DNA of 64,000 bases, from contig VWZW01001414.1 of NCBI GenBank assembly GCA_013397115.1, positions 639,656 to 703,655 of the forward strand, read 5' to 3'. Origin of the DNA: Edolisoma coerulescens. Lineage: Eukaryota > Chordata > Aves > Passeriformes > Campephagidae. Under the pieces are notes generated by a model that did no database searches, was not told the DNA's origin, and was given only the letters and a program-made list of their open reading frames with translations. Both the position numbers and the translations under genes were made by a program. Positions 12,672-25,500 of this stretch are shown one piece after another. Every line of letters begins with the position of its first letter. Position 1 is the first letter of the stretch.

Positions 12672-13635
12672 CTAGGAAAGAAAAAGGGGCTCATTTTCTA
12701 TGAGGTTTGAACACAGCAACAGCCTATTATTTCAAATATTTCTAATACTAATACTCTGTTTTCCAGTAAATAAACATCATCCTCAAGAAGCAAACATCAC
12801 AACTGTGCAGAATTACATGCTACAATGTCTTGGGTTCACCTTCTATTATTGCAGTGCAGTATTACATACACGAACAGTTAGCAGGTTTTAATTCACATAC
12901 AGAAATCTGTAAATCCTTCAAACATTTATATTCTGTGACCCTCACATCAATGCCTATTTCATTTTAAACTTACAATAAACTCATTTTAAAGAAATATTTC
13001 CTGATCTGAAATGTAACTATAGCCCAGAGTATGGAACTGACAGTGGTCTGCACATCTCACCCACTGCAGCTGACATATGGAATATATTCAAATCCTGCTG
13101 TTCCTTTCACACATCCCGTGTGTTGTCTGAATTCTAAGAACCAAACATGAAGTGTATTCATCTTTTTATCATACAGGGCCATAACTGTGATACACTGGAT
13201 AAAAGAATGAGAGAACAGTGCCAGAAGTTTGGCTGGAGTCTAAAATATCAGGACATTGACTGGGCTCCAAGCATCCCTCCATGATACACAAGGTCAATTT
13301 AATCACCATCCCATGGGATCAGTGATGAATTTTTCTCAGGAAGGGATGTTACAGCCAGTTTAGCTAAATGGAAGAGAAACACAGAAGACACAAAGGCTGT
13401 GCCTCAGAAAACAAAGTACAAGCAACTCCACAAGGGTGAACAGAACAACTCCCAACCACATCCAAAGGAGCTGGATAAAGGTGCCCTGTGACACCTCCAT
13501 CAGGTGTTCCTCAACACTATAATCTATCAAGAACTACAAATCTGAAGTAGAACCTTCAAACTACAAGAAATTACTGTACAGATATTAAAGTTTGGAATTA
13601 AAGTTTTTCAGATTTATTTCCAAAGCAAATTAAGA

Positions 13636-13658
13636 TGAAATTAATTAAATTAATTTCA
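13636..13658. repeat. Inverted repeat, 10-bp arms
   Basis: TGAAATTAAT and its exact reverse complement flank a 3-bp centre. Confidence 0.85.
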
Positions 13659-14284
13659 GTTCTAAATATGAAATTTAGATTTAATGCTGTTCGGTTTATC
13701 TATTCATTATTTTAGTTCTCCTGCACCCATAGCTCAAATCCCAAATCATTAATAAAGTGTTTGGAAAAGTCTAATTATGCACCTAACTGCAAAACATGAT
13801 TGCACTGGCTGGACTCTGGGTACCACATGTCCACCCACATCTGAAAACTACAGCTGAGCTCCATGTAAAGTGAGAGAAACGAGTACTAGGATTAGAATAA
13901 ACTTGATTTGTGAAGCTACAATGTCCATTTTGGACAAAATGAAATGCAAAGGCACTTTAGTATCCTGAATGACTTTTTATTTGACAACATAACCAACCCC
14001 AATCCACACTTGGAGACCAAAGGTAACTCCAGGTAAAACTGGGTTCAGTGAGGGAGCAACCCCCACACTCCTGAGTCATTCTCAGAACAAGAGGCTTCTA
14101 TTGTTACCCCCATATATTTATTTGTTACCAGCTATCAAACGGATGAGCTTTATCTGATAAACTGTTATTACACCAAGTCATGGCCTAACAGCTACAACAA
14201 GGTCGTGGGAGTGAGATAACCCTGCTCCACTTATCCCAGCTTTTTTATCCTCAGCTTTTGTGCACTTCACTTTCCCAACCTAAA

Positions 14285-14440
14285 CTGAGGTAATACTTAC
14301 CCATCACCTCACAGGAGTACTGTGAGCATTACTGAGTTTATTGGGAGTTTATGTTTGTAAAGCACTTTGAGATTCTTGGATGAAAGGTGCTATTGAAATG
14401 CAAAATATTATGGTTATTAGACATTATTATACCTTGCACT
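14285..14440 (+). mobile_element. Probable ancient amniote retroelement 3' end (L3/MIR-like)
   Basis: The stretch has 'cacctcacaggagtactgtg', then 'gtttgtaaagcactttgaga', 'ttcttggatgaaaggtgcta', and a TTA-rich end. I remember this layout from the 3' ends of very old LINE/SINE families found across amniotes. The exact family (L3, MIR3-like or another CORE element) cannot be settled by eye. Confidence 0.6.
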
Positions 14441-17401
14441 GTCTTTTATTACAAAAATTCAACTGTGGGTGACTCACAGATTGGCTGACAGCATTTCAAA
14501 CTGCATTGCTGCTTACCCATTAATTTCTTTTATTTTGATGTGAGATCAAAAAGGTATCCCAGAGCTATTATTCACCACTGGCATAAAAACACCTGACAGA
14601 TGTGACTACTTCGAAAATGTCGTGATAGAAGTTAAGCCTCACTGAACAAGGACTTTCTTTCTTGGGTGCAACTCAGGCTAATAAAATCACCCATAATTTC
14701 ATTATTAGGAGTTTTTTTCCTCAAAGTTGGAAGAACAAATTACAAAAATGGGGTTTACCAGCTTAACATACACCGTAACATTTCACCCTGCAACGTGCCC
14801 TTAACTTCTGACTAAACAAAAGACTAAACTTCTAAAATGTTTAGTCTTAAACCTGCATGAGCAGAGTCCCTTAACTCCAGCAGAGTCAGGTAGTTACTAA
14901 TCAAAACACTCATTAGTATGTACAACACATTGTATTATTATTTGGGTACAAAGTGGGCAAAAGCTGCAGCCACAGAACCCAAACCCAGCCACAGCTCACA
15001 AGAGAGATTTTCTCCCATCATGTGCCTCATACCAAGACTTTAATTCTGGAGAAATGAAAACCTTGCAGGGTAAGGTTTACCTAAACCACAGGCAGTGAAA
15101 TTACTGGCAAGTACATGGAGCATTGCCTCAAAATGGAAATCCCAGAAGATTATAGATTAGGGACTGAATCTTCTGCAAACAAAGGCACTGAATACATCCA
15201 CTGTACTTAATGCTTGGTTAACATGCACGGAATCTGCATTTCCTGTGGAAATTCAGCTCACCTTTATTTCTGTGTGTGGCATCTGGATATCTACAACAGA
15301 AGCCTTAACTTCTGTGCATCTCCAGCCAATGAGCCAAAGAATGCAACAAGCTGTCAGCTTGTGTTTCCACCACCTTCCTAGCCATGACGTCAAAAAAGAA
15401 ACTTCCCCCAACTATTTCAACTAAGTGTTAGTCAAATCAAGTAGTTCCAGGCTGGGACTGCTTCTAGCCACTTAAAATACACTTGTAAAACTTAATAAAG
15501 GGGGAGTCTGGAGTCAGAACCTCTGAGGGAGGCTAAAGAGTTTCATTTGCATTCCTGTGCTTCAACAGCAACTTCTTTTTGTGACTCCTTACAACAGAGT
15601 GGGGACTAAACTTCAGTTCTTCAAAACTTTTCCCTGCTGTGAACTGGAAAACACTGACTCCTCCCAGTTCTCCACAGAAGGACCAGGACTCTCCCCTTCA
15701 GGCTGCGCTCCAATAAATCCTTCTTGGATAAATCCCAGCTCCTCAGCTTTTGCACTGTCACTTCTTACCTGAAATCCCTCAAGAAGGAAAGGAATCTAGC
15801 AGGCTAATTTCATGTCTCTGTTAAGAGGCCATTAAAAAAAAAGAAATCTAACTAGTCCCAAGAAGCCTAAAAAAACTTTAAAAGCATCTGATTTCCCTCT
15901 TCCATTTCTTTAGATTCATCTCCAAAGAGAGGCTCATTCTCACAAACAAGTATGTTCCTTGGGATGCAGAAAACATGTAAAGAACCTCTCTTACCACTTG
16001 AAAGTTCTTTTTTTAATCCCTTTTCCTTTAAGGATGGATAAGATGGAAGCTGGAGTTTCAAGAAAAAAATAATTGGCAGAAGAGTAATTTATTTTACAAA
16101 CTAACGTTTGATAAGATAAATTAATTCCATTTTCAGTACAAGAACTCATTTGGAAAAAAGGGCAATGGTCTTTTAAAAACTGCTGGGCGTTTTTGGTCTG
16201 GGTTGCTGTTTGCTTTCTTTTTTAATTCAACTCTGGCTCCTATGGATTATTTTTTATAACCTAGATAGTTCTTAGCTAGCAGACACCTACTGAAGCTACC
16301 TGGTTCCAGGATATATGCAGGACTTATACATTTATGTTATGATCAAAGTACCAAAAAAATGAACTGAAGGGGTTTCAGTGAGATATTTTCAACAGAATCA
16401 ACTTATTTTTTGACACTGCTGAACTGACAGTCAGCAAGAACATGCTTAGGAATAAATAAAAATACTCAATTTATAGATAAAGGCTGTATCAACCTCCTTC
16501 CTCTTCCCTTAGTATTACATACAAAACCAGTGTATGGAAACAACTAAATCTGAAATACGCAAGTAAAATAATACTAAATTAATATTAAAATAATACCTCA
16601 ACCACTGCCCAGAAACATACAGAGGAATTGCTGCTATCTGCTTCCTGGAGTTTTTAGGAGAGGGTGATAATCTGAATTCTCCTGCTACAGTGCTCTCCTA
16701 CCTCTCCACCTCCAGAAGGTTCTAGCAGCTGATGGAGACAGGCACATCCACGGAGAAAAAGAATATACAAATTGGGAGCCAATTACTCCCTCTTACAGCT
16801 CTGACTCACCATCTAAAGGTGCCTGGCTGCTCCTGCACACTAAAAATCAAGTGTCTCACCATCAAACAGAAGCACTTAATCGAGGCTCTCTCCTCCCAAC
16901 TGTAGCTTGGGTTTGGGTTTCATTCCTTCAGAAACATTTCTGCATCCATTTACATAAGTACATGAAATTGTTTCAGTGTCAAGTTTCCCCAGTAAAAGAC
17001 AGGTTTTGGAGTGTGCCCCTAATACAGTTGACTCATCTAATCAAACCCAAGGGCACAGTTTTCTTCTGGGTAATAATTTGTTTATGGGCATCACGACTAT
17101 GAGAATTTGGCCTTCAGGCTTAACTGGTATTTCATTTAGGCACAGAACCCAGATTTAACATAAATTCTCAGTGTTCAATCTGACTTTGCATTTTCCAAAG
17201 GGCATAGAAAGTTATTTTATCAAGAAAAAATACAAATTTATAACATGAGATTTAAACAAAAAAACCCACAAACTCTACTTTTCAAACTTTTATGTCACAT
17301 AACTGACAGGATAATTTATTTAGTGTACATCTTACCCACAGAAATATCTACATGGTTTTCAGTACAAAATGTTAAATAATTTAGCTTTCCTTCTTTAAAA
17401 A

Positions 17402-17430
17402 CAACATAAATATTATAAAATATTATGTTG
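17402..17430. repeat. Imperfect hairpin, AT-rich
   Basis: Eight-base arms CAACATAA and TTATGTTG are fully complementary, with partly paired AT sequence between them. Confidence 0.7.
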
Positions 17431-18227
17431 CTCCCCACGAAGCCAACTCATCACTTGTAGAATAAACAAGGGATAAAATCTATAGCAAAGTGTTCAGTTA
17501 TTTAGAAACACAACAAACTCTGCAAGCAGCACATCTACCTTGAATAATTAACAGCTTCCACTCCACTTGATGTTTCCTTTAAAATACTACAAGAGGCTCA
17601 GATCACTCTGTTTAACAGTAATGATTTTAATTTGAAAATACACCTTTTACTACAGTCAAGAAGGGAGGTACATCCATAATTAATTTTGAGCTGGGAGTCT
17701 CATACAACTCCAGTTCTGATTCAGAAAAACTGACCTTTAACTCCTGCCAGAGCAGGTTACATGCACTTTGTGCTCAAACAACAATTATATGTCAGATTTT
17801 TTATTTGAACCATACATTCTTATGGATCCATTAATATATATCCAACTCCAGAGGTGCCTCCATCTTCTTAAACTTCAATTTTTTATAGAGGTGTCCTGAC
17901 TATTTGAACAGCATCAGATAATCTACAGCAGCACCTTCTGAAGACTTCATAACAAATACTACAACAATTAAACTTAAATTCAAACATTCAGTGACTTTTA
18001 AATTATGTGCTATGATTTTCTTGGCAAATCTGCACATAAATTTTAACCATAAGAAAAATACCACTTTTTATGTTTTTCATATTTCTGAGACCAGACTACA
18101 CAGTTGAAAACAAGGCAGCAAAAGCCTGGCAACAATAAAACTGTATTTAAGTCCTTGCACTGTTAAATCACACTTCAATATTCCCAGAAGTGCTGATTAC
18201 ACACATTTTTTCCCTTCAGAAAATTAA

Positions 18228-18275
18228 GACTCCATAATGTTTTTCATCCCAAAGTGCTTTACAAATCACCTTAAG
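18228..18275 (-). mobile_element. Short fragment of an ancient retroelement (L3/MIR-like)
   Basis: On the minus strand this reads 'gatttgtaaagcactttggg' followed by 'atgaaaaacattatgg'. It shares the GTAAAGCACTTTG core with the element at 14285-14440 but is shorter and more decayed. It could be chance similarity. Confidence 0.4.
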
Positions 18276-18583
18276 ACAATCTGTGTTAAAACACAGCCAG
18301 ATCAAAGGTATCTTTTCAAAAATACCCTGCCTTCTTTCCCTTGGCCAGATCCTCAATGTCTGTAAAATGTCACATGGCAACCAAAGTCAACAGACCTAAG
18401 GGAATTTACACCTGTTGCAAATGTAGCCCTTTCACATAACTTCATTGGCTTTACTGACATGGCATAAAATATAAGTCCAGGATGGCTTTTAATAGCTAGC
18501 AAATAAACACAGAGTCATTTTCTTAGTAATACTATAAATTCACCCCCTGGCATTCAGAAAATGATGCCCGTAATTTAAAAAAA

Positions 18584-18598
18584 ATATATATATATATA
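18584..18598. repeat. (AT)n microsatellite
   Basis: Fifteen bases of alternating A and T follow directly after a run of A. Confidence 0.85.
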
Positions 18599-19263
18599 CA
18601 CCAAGTTAGAAGTATAAAGTATACATTGTGATTACTGGGCAAAATGTTCCGAGGAGCAGATTTATGCCCATAAATAAATCCTCCTTAACTATTTCCATGC
18701 AAGTTTACCCTCCTTGCTCTTAAGATTCCACTTTTTTTTTTTCCTTAACTAATTTCCCCAAAATACCCATGGTTAGTACATGTCAACACATATACAATCA
18801 CTTCAAACTGACTTATCAGAAGAGGCCAAACAACTTTCACACGATTCTCTAAATAAGTAGCTCCTATGACATCAAAGTATTTCTCCAAGAAGCCAGGTGG
18901 GGAGCCCCAGTTTCCAAATTAGCCTTGTAAATGTAAGTCAGAATTTTCAGAAATTAAAATACAATTAAAGTTCATTTTATTTTATCATAGTAGCTTTTAG
19001 AGGAGCATACCAAAAGCTTGCTCATTAGGAAAGACACATTTATCAACAGAATAATAAAGCTTAAAAAAGGATGTCTTTATTTTTATTTAACAAAGGACCC
19101 AAAATTATGTTACAACATTTCACATTCCTTTTAGGCTGTTTTTAAAAGAACTGCTGGTAATGCCAATACGCTTTTATGTTTAAAAAGTTCTTTAACCTTT
19201 TTTTATAGACACCTTTTCTTAAGAATAGTATTTTACAGATACATAATAAGCCTTAAAAAATAC

Positions 19264-19365
19264 CTGAGAGGTCTCGCCTGGGGATTGCCTGCTTCTACAT
19301 ATGGATGTAAATAATCCTTTATGTAGAGATCAGCAGCACTATTAGAATGGGTGCAAATGAGAATC
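19264..19365 (-). CDS. HELZ: HELZ exon 15: helicase motif Ia (residues 691-725)
   Basis: The exon encodes ILICTHSNSAADLYIKDYLH followed by PYVEAGNPQARPL. THSNSAAD at 697-704 is motif Ia, which contacts the nucleic-acid backbone in SF1 helicases. It is 102 nt, phase 2 on both sides. The acceptor region reads CCAGCAG|G, a tandem NAGNAG site; using the first AG would insert one residue after the 690/691 junction. The donor, CAG|GTATTT, is weak beyond its first four intronic bases. I chose the second AG because it reproduces the known protein junction (TRILICTHS). Confidence 0.95.
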
Positions 19366-19879
19366 CTGCTGGAATAAATGGATGCAAATAAAAAAGCAAT
19401 GAAGAAACAGAAAACAATTCAAAGCAGTAGAATACAAAAAAAAGGAAACAGTGGCCATCTTCCTGCACATTCCTCTTCATGAAACTACTCACTAACCTAC
19501 TGCTCTTCCCATGATCCAGCCCTCAACTCAAACCCTTCAGTTATCAGCTATCAAACAATTTTTCAATAATCATTTTGTAATCATTAATCTAGACTTCATT
19601 TTAAAGAACAGCCTTTGTTATCTACCATGCTGCAAAACTCCCCATGCCAAGCAAATCACAGCCATCCTACATAACTTCCATTTTAATTAGTTTTGTTCTA
19701 AATGGCAAATACAGGCTAAGATTATAAAATTATTTTACCATCCCAAACGATGATGGACAGCTTGGGTTTGTTTGTTTCTCAGATGGGTGGAAATTCTGTA
19801 TTTCTACCTTGAATTTAAGCAAAAAATCACATCCTCTCTGCTAGTGGGGTCCTGCTCCGTGTTCAGTGCCCCCTCTCAC
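19366..19879 (-). other. HELZ intron 14 (514 bp)
   Basis: This short intron separates the Walker A exon from the motif Ia exon. Apart from the tandem CAGCAG acceptor at its 3' end, nothing stands out. Confidence 0.9.
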
Positions 19880-20059
19880 CTGGTGTCCTGCTGCTGGAGG
19901 ATGTGCTTGACTGCCTGAGCCAGAGTGAAGGTTTTTCCTGTCCCATAGGGACCGATGATAAGAACAGGAGGCAGTTGTATGGAGAGTGGGGTGGTGATAG
20001 CCAGAACAGCCTCTTTCTGCTTCGCGTTTAGCCGAGGGTCCAACTGCTCATCCCATTGT
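19880..20059 (-). CDS. HELZ: HELZ exon 14: helicase Q-motif and Walker A (residues 631-691)
   Basis: The exon encodes QWDEQLDPRLNAKQKEAVLA, then LPPVLIIGPYGTGKTFTLAQ, then HILQQQDT. N642 to Q645 (NAKQ) is the expected position of the superfamily 1 Q-motif. GPYGTGKT at 667-674 is the Walker A (motif I), with catalytic K673 and T674 present. The exon is 180 nt, entering and leaving in phase 2, with a TTGCACAG acceptor and a GTGAGA donor. The whole ATP-binding P-loop sits in one symmetric exon. The intact motif suggests an active ATPase. Confidence 0.98.
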
Positions 20060-22431
20060 CTGTGCAAAAGGAGGCCACAGAGGTTAAAAACAGAAGCTCT
20101 CTCAACCCACTGTCAGGCAGAAAGTAAATGAGGGAAGATTTCAAAAGCGTTAAAGAAATTAAAGAGCCTTCACAGAGCTGCTGTATGGATCGTGTCACTG
20201 AGGCACACGAAACAAATCAACAAATCCAGCAAAACAATCACATGCTTTAATCATAAAAATTTGGTATTTGCAATAAATCAGTTGGGTTTTTCTTTTTCCC
20301 AACCTATTCTCAATTTACAACATCCCACCTAACAATAATTAACCTGCAGAGCACACATTTTAGAAGAAGGACATACTGCACCATCCCCTGATAACAAAAG
20401 CAAGTAAACATACAATGATTTTCTACTATTATCATGCAAAATATTAGTTACATTAGTTATGTTTCTTCCCTGCAGCATTTACATTGTCAGCTTTAAAAGA
20501 CAACAGTTACACAACCCCAGGGCTTGGTAAAAGTTATCTACAATCAAATTTAAAAACTACTGGCTACCAATTAACTACAAACTTCTCTTTGCTTTTTTTC
20601 TTTTAAGATCATCAGGGCACATACCTCTGATGGGAAAGCAGTCCAAAAAAAAGGATTTTTGTTGTAAGTAGCCTAGTGATACCAGGATAGTGAGGAAGAT
20701 GCTTTCAGAAAATTCCAATGAGCATAAGAGGTTAAAGATTTCTAGACAGAGCTTTTAGTATTCCCACTGACAGATTTAAAAGGAGACATGCACAGTAAAG
20801 AACACCTGTCACTGCTGCACATATGGCCATACTTTAGTAATGTGATCTGCTTTGGTACAAGCACCACACATCTTACAGACTGGGAAAGTTTCTGTTCAGT
20901 AGTAGTTAGCAACAGGGAGCAAGATCAAGAGGGAACAGACTGAATTCCTAACTTTTAAGATGCCTGTGAACAACAAGCTGGCAAGAGATGAAGAAACATC
21001 GGAAAGGAACAGGGACATAAAACAGAAATAGAAGAAAAATGGGGAAGACAGTTTGGAGTTAGTTTGATTCTTAAGGAAGGACAAATCAAGCCACCAGATG
21101 GAACTGACTTCAAACTGAACTACAACCATTATGTATATTATTTATGTACAAAAAATACAAAACATTATACAAACATATCAACTGCAACTGATATGTACAT
21201 AGAATATAAAGTTCTATCCTATTTGACTTACCTCCTTTTTATTGAAACCACTGCTTACTTCCAAACTATTCTTAAACACTATTTCCTTGTAAGACTCACT
21301 CAAAACCTAATTAAGTCAGTGAACAGATTGTCACTGACCTCCATTAGCTTTGTAGTGTAACTCTAAACAGAACCTATTCCCTTCCTCCTCTCAGTACTGT
21401 CAAAGCTCTGATGCGCACAGTGATCATCCCACCCAGAACACTGATCCCACTCTTTTATTTGATCTGTTCTTCTTACACTGCCAGAGACAAACTACAATTT
21501 TTCCAGTACTTTTTGTCTTACAATATTTCACTGTCTCAGCTTTCTGACAGATCACTGTCCTTTTAATCCCTGGGCTATCTCCTGATCTGTCCTGCATCAC
21601 AATCACACGCCTAATTCTCACCTCCAAGACCCCACACGACTCTTCCCAGGCTGTACAGACTATCAGCTCCACATTCCTCTCATTTCCCTGGTCTCCCAGC
21701 ACAGAAACCTCATGCCTCTTTTATCAAGAGCAAGAATACTGACCATATTCCCTGAGCCACACAGCCTCACATTTCTCTTCCCTAAGCTTCCTCTTGCAGA
21801 CAAACTATTCTCACTGCATCGCTGCATCAGCCTTAAGTTTCTTCAGAAGTATTTATATGACACAGGGGTTTATCATTTCATAAAGGAAACTGTGAGACAT
21901 GTATAGAAAGAATCTCTGGGCTGCTTGCAAGAGCAGGGCTGGTCCTTCAAGAATCATTCCCACACCTTCTATAACCACACCCTCTGGGATATGTCCAAAT
22001 CTGGGCTCACTGCAGCTCAAGAAGTACTGATGGATCAGCCCTTGCAAACAGGACTCTGCACCCTTGAGATCCTGCACAGCAAACTCTTGGAACTGGCACT
22101 TCCATTCCTATAAAGTATCATGTTTTCAGAGGAGGATGGCAGCACAGTAATTAACAGCAGCAGGTTTGTTTTCTGCAGCCACAGCAGAACTGTGATGCCT
22201 CCAAACCCCCAGCTCGGCCCCAGGGAAAACCACTCAGTGGCTGCTGGCCCTGGGAGGATCATCCCTCTTGTTTTATTTAGCACAGTTCCACTCCCTCCTC
22301 TGAGCCCCTCACCATTAATGAGGAGCACGGCTTGTTTCCCGTTCGAGGACAGATTTCAGCCATCTGTTTTGAGAAATTCAGTGCTGCATCACCACCCAAT
22401 CTTTGATATTAAAGTGTTTGTGTTCGTGTAC
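20060..22431 (-). other. HELZ intron 13 (2.4 kb)
   Basis: This intron lies between exons 13 and 14. Overlapping short ORFs at 21424-22330 on both strands have no recognised similarity. No repeat was identified. Confidence 0.88.
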
Positions 22432-22562
22432 CTGTTGGGACTCCAGGGTATGGTGGGAGTCATGCTGACATCTGGAAACAAAATGCTGTTGTCCTTAATC
22501 CTGTCCAAGGCATAATGCATTTCACAGAGGGGTAAGCGGTTCAACTGGAACTGAAGTTCAAC
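22432..22562 (-). CDS. HELZ: HELZ exon 13: approach to the helicase core (residues 588-631)
   Basis: The exon encodes VELQFQLNRLPLCEMHYALD, RIKDNSILFPD and VSMTPTIPWSPN, with two bases of R631. It is 131 nt with a TTCTGCAG acceptor. The donor, CAG|GTACAC, departs from the GTAAGT/GTGAGT consensus and is one of the weaker donors here. The fragment V-E-L-Q-F-x-L-N-R-x-P-x-x-x-M-H-x-A-L is a signature shared by HELZ and MOV10-type helicases just before the nucleotide-binding core. Confidence 0.96.
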
Positions 22563-25500
22563 CTGCAGAACAAATGAATGAATAAATGGAGAGGTGAACA
22601 AAAAGGATTCATTTAGAAAATGCTCATTAGACTTTGCTGTACATGATACATTTTTATCTTCCTGCAGACCACTGGCACTCAAAAGAAAACAGCAAACAGC
22701 ATTCAATCCAAAGGTCTGTGATAAAATTAACTTGCTAATTTTTTTTGGTTTGGATCAAAGATAAATACAGCATTTTCTCTAATTTAATTCTGTTGTTTGA
22801 CTTTTTAGATTAGATTCCACTGTACTTTCAGAAAAAAAATAAGGGGAAAGCATTCTTGGAATTGTTTTTTTTAATACAAAAAACATTCCTGGAAAATATT
22901 ATTGTCCTAAAAACATTATTTTTACAAATACAAGCTTTCATCTCATATTGTAAGAACAATCTCAAAAAAATGTCAGGCTAGAGATTTTACCAGATCAACA
23001 GATGATCACATGTGTGACCAGCAAAGATAAACCCCAAACACTATTTCCAGTCAAACACTCTGAAATAGCATAACTTGTCATTTTTGTTTGATTATCAGGA
23101 CTCTCCAAAAGTTCATTTCTAACAATTAGCTGCTTATCAATACATTCTTGGTTTTGTTCTCTCAATTACAGGTGGTTTAATGCTAGTAAATAAAAGATAT
23201 TGCCAACATAAATTCTGGTACAAAGCCAGAAACATCACGCAGAGCATTTAACATTCCTCATCCAATTGAGAATGGAACAATGCATAGTGAAAGTAGTTGA
23301 CACATACACACACTGAAAGGGTAAAGAGAAAAACACATTCTAAATTTGAACAAGGGATAAAAGCAGCTCCTGGGGAAATTATTCATAAAAACAGTTCACT
23401 CAGATTATCATTTAAGCATATTTAAATTTGCAATTATTAATCTCTCCAGAAACAAATGAATCTGATCAGAGCATTATGCTGAAGAACTCCACGTTCACAA
23501 CACAGAAGCCTTTAGACAAAATTTGACACAGATCTGCACTAATAAAAACCCGCATAAAAACACCAAAAGCTGCTGAAGAACTTCAAGTGACTAATACACA
23601 TTTATAGGTTTTTTCCAAAGAACTGCTGTCACTATATATTAATGTAATTACTGTGCTACAAATCTAATAAGCAATTTTGATTAAATAGGAGTAAATCAGC
23701 CCCTTTCTGAGATTTCCAATGAGTGTGTTACATGTTACAAACAGCAGCCACATTACTGCAACCTGTCTGGAAAAGCACTCCTCGTTTACCTGGAAATATC
23801 AATTATTTTATGATTTCTACGGCCATCTGTACCGAGAGATTTCACAACCACCTTACAGAAGCTGGTTCTGTCCTACCAATTAGGAGATGAGAAGAACAGA
23901 AACAGAGCAAAGATGAGCTGAATCTGGCCCGTCAGCACCATCCCAACTGAAGGTCCAGCCCCCCATGTCCTCCCAGAGAAAAGCCATGGAGGTGCCAGTC
24001 ACTCCAAATGCACCCCCAAGCCCACAGCAACAAGCTGGCCTCAGATCTAATAATCTTCTCCTCTAGCACTCACTGATTCACTGTTAGTCTGCTCTTACTT
24101 AATCACACTTTAATCTCATGGTAATTAGTGCTACCAACCACAAAGTTCAACAAACACAAAGCAATACTAGAATATATTTTTATAATTTTTTTTTTGACAA
24201 CTTATATAAAAACCTTAAAAAATCCTTGTCAGTTAAAAAGGAAGGATGGAAGGAAGGAAGGTAGGAAGGAAAAGAAAAGCGATCACATCTCTTTCAAAGC
24301 CATATAAACTTCTCTCAGGAACCTTCTCCTACAGAGGAGAATTCCTCATACAGAGGAATAATTTATCCTCCTAGATTTAACTACTTGTTGTACCTGACAC
24401 TCCTTCATCTGCCCACAAAGCCCCTTCTTACCACAGGCATCACACTGGTGCACCAATAATGTTTACTACTTGCAGATCATCTCCTTCAAAAGGCTTTGTA
24501 AATTAGCATTTTCTTTTTCCTACTCTTATTTCAGTATTACAGCGTTCATACCATTATGTAGCATGTAAAATCAACACTAGCTTTGCTGTAAGTAAACAAT
24601 GCTTGCTTGTATCCCTACAGAGTGTAGCCATTAACTTTCCATCTCTAGCAGATATAAAGACATTAAATATTCATCTTGACTATCACATTTTACAGCAAGA
24701 TGTACAACCAGAAGTCTGAAGACAAGGGCAGCAACAAATCTGACAACGTTAAGCACGGAGCTCACTGAGGTGTTTGTAACTGCTAGGAAAACTTTTTTTT
24801 AAATAGGACACATAAACATTCAAGAATTCTTTTTCCCCACCGTGCAGTCTGTGCCACCCTGCCCCTCAGGCCATGCCCAGCTCTGGCACTTGTCAGGAGT
24901 GACAGCACAGCTCATCCTGCCCAAGGGGCACCTGGAGCTCCTTCCCAAGCTCTGTCCTTCCCATCTCTACTCAGTGCTGAGTGGTCCCCCAAACACATCC
25001 TGCAGATGTTGGGAAAGACTGCCACTCAAATGGCCACGGTCCCAGACTCGTGGTTTGATCTGTCCAGGGAAAATATCTTTGCCCAGACAGACCCAAGGCT
25101 GACAAAAGACCACACAACCTAACGAGGGTAATTTAAATGCAGAAGAATTGTGCTGCTCATCTGGGTGACACTTTTAACAGCCCCTTCTGGGAGTCCAAGC
25201 AAGGTACCTGGCATTAAATACCTCCTATTATCTACCTGCATTCACCACTTTCTTAACAGCTTGTGATTTGTTTTGCTTTTAATGCTGCTTGGATGGAATC
25301 AAATAGTTCTATTTGCTGTTGCAGAGGACTGAATGAGGCCATCTGGGAAGGAGAGGCTTTAACCTGCTTTAATATACATTCCACAATCAGAAAACAGTGG
25401 GAAAGGAAGTTAATCCATTGCCAGGTTCACAGAGGAGGACACAGAACAGAGGAACCACTCCAAAAATAAAAGAGTGGCAGCAGCCACGGTGCTTTAAAGT

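Larger units (their letters stand above)
12672..19263 (-). other. HELZ intron 15 (6.6 kb)
   Basis: This is the longest complete intron of the window. It holds a probable ancient retroelement 3' end at about 14285-14440, a second related fragment near 18228-18275, an inverted repeat at 13636-13658, an imperfect hairpin at 17402-17430, and a short (AT)n at 18584-18598. No exon was found in it. Confidence 0.88.

Noticed and set aside
15758..15780. Possible second recursive splice point (minus-strand 'gggatttcag' next to 'gtaagaag')
   Set aside because: The pyrimidine tract is weak and the intron is only 6.6 kb, shorter than introns where such sites are usually found.
24840..25110. GC-richer unannotated stretch in intron 12 considered as an LTR or an extra exon
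   Set aside because: No terminal repeats, no target duplication visible, and no HELZ segment is missing between exons 12 and 13.
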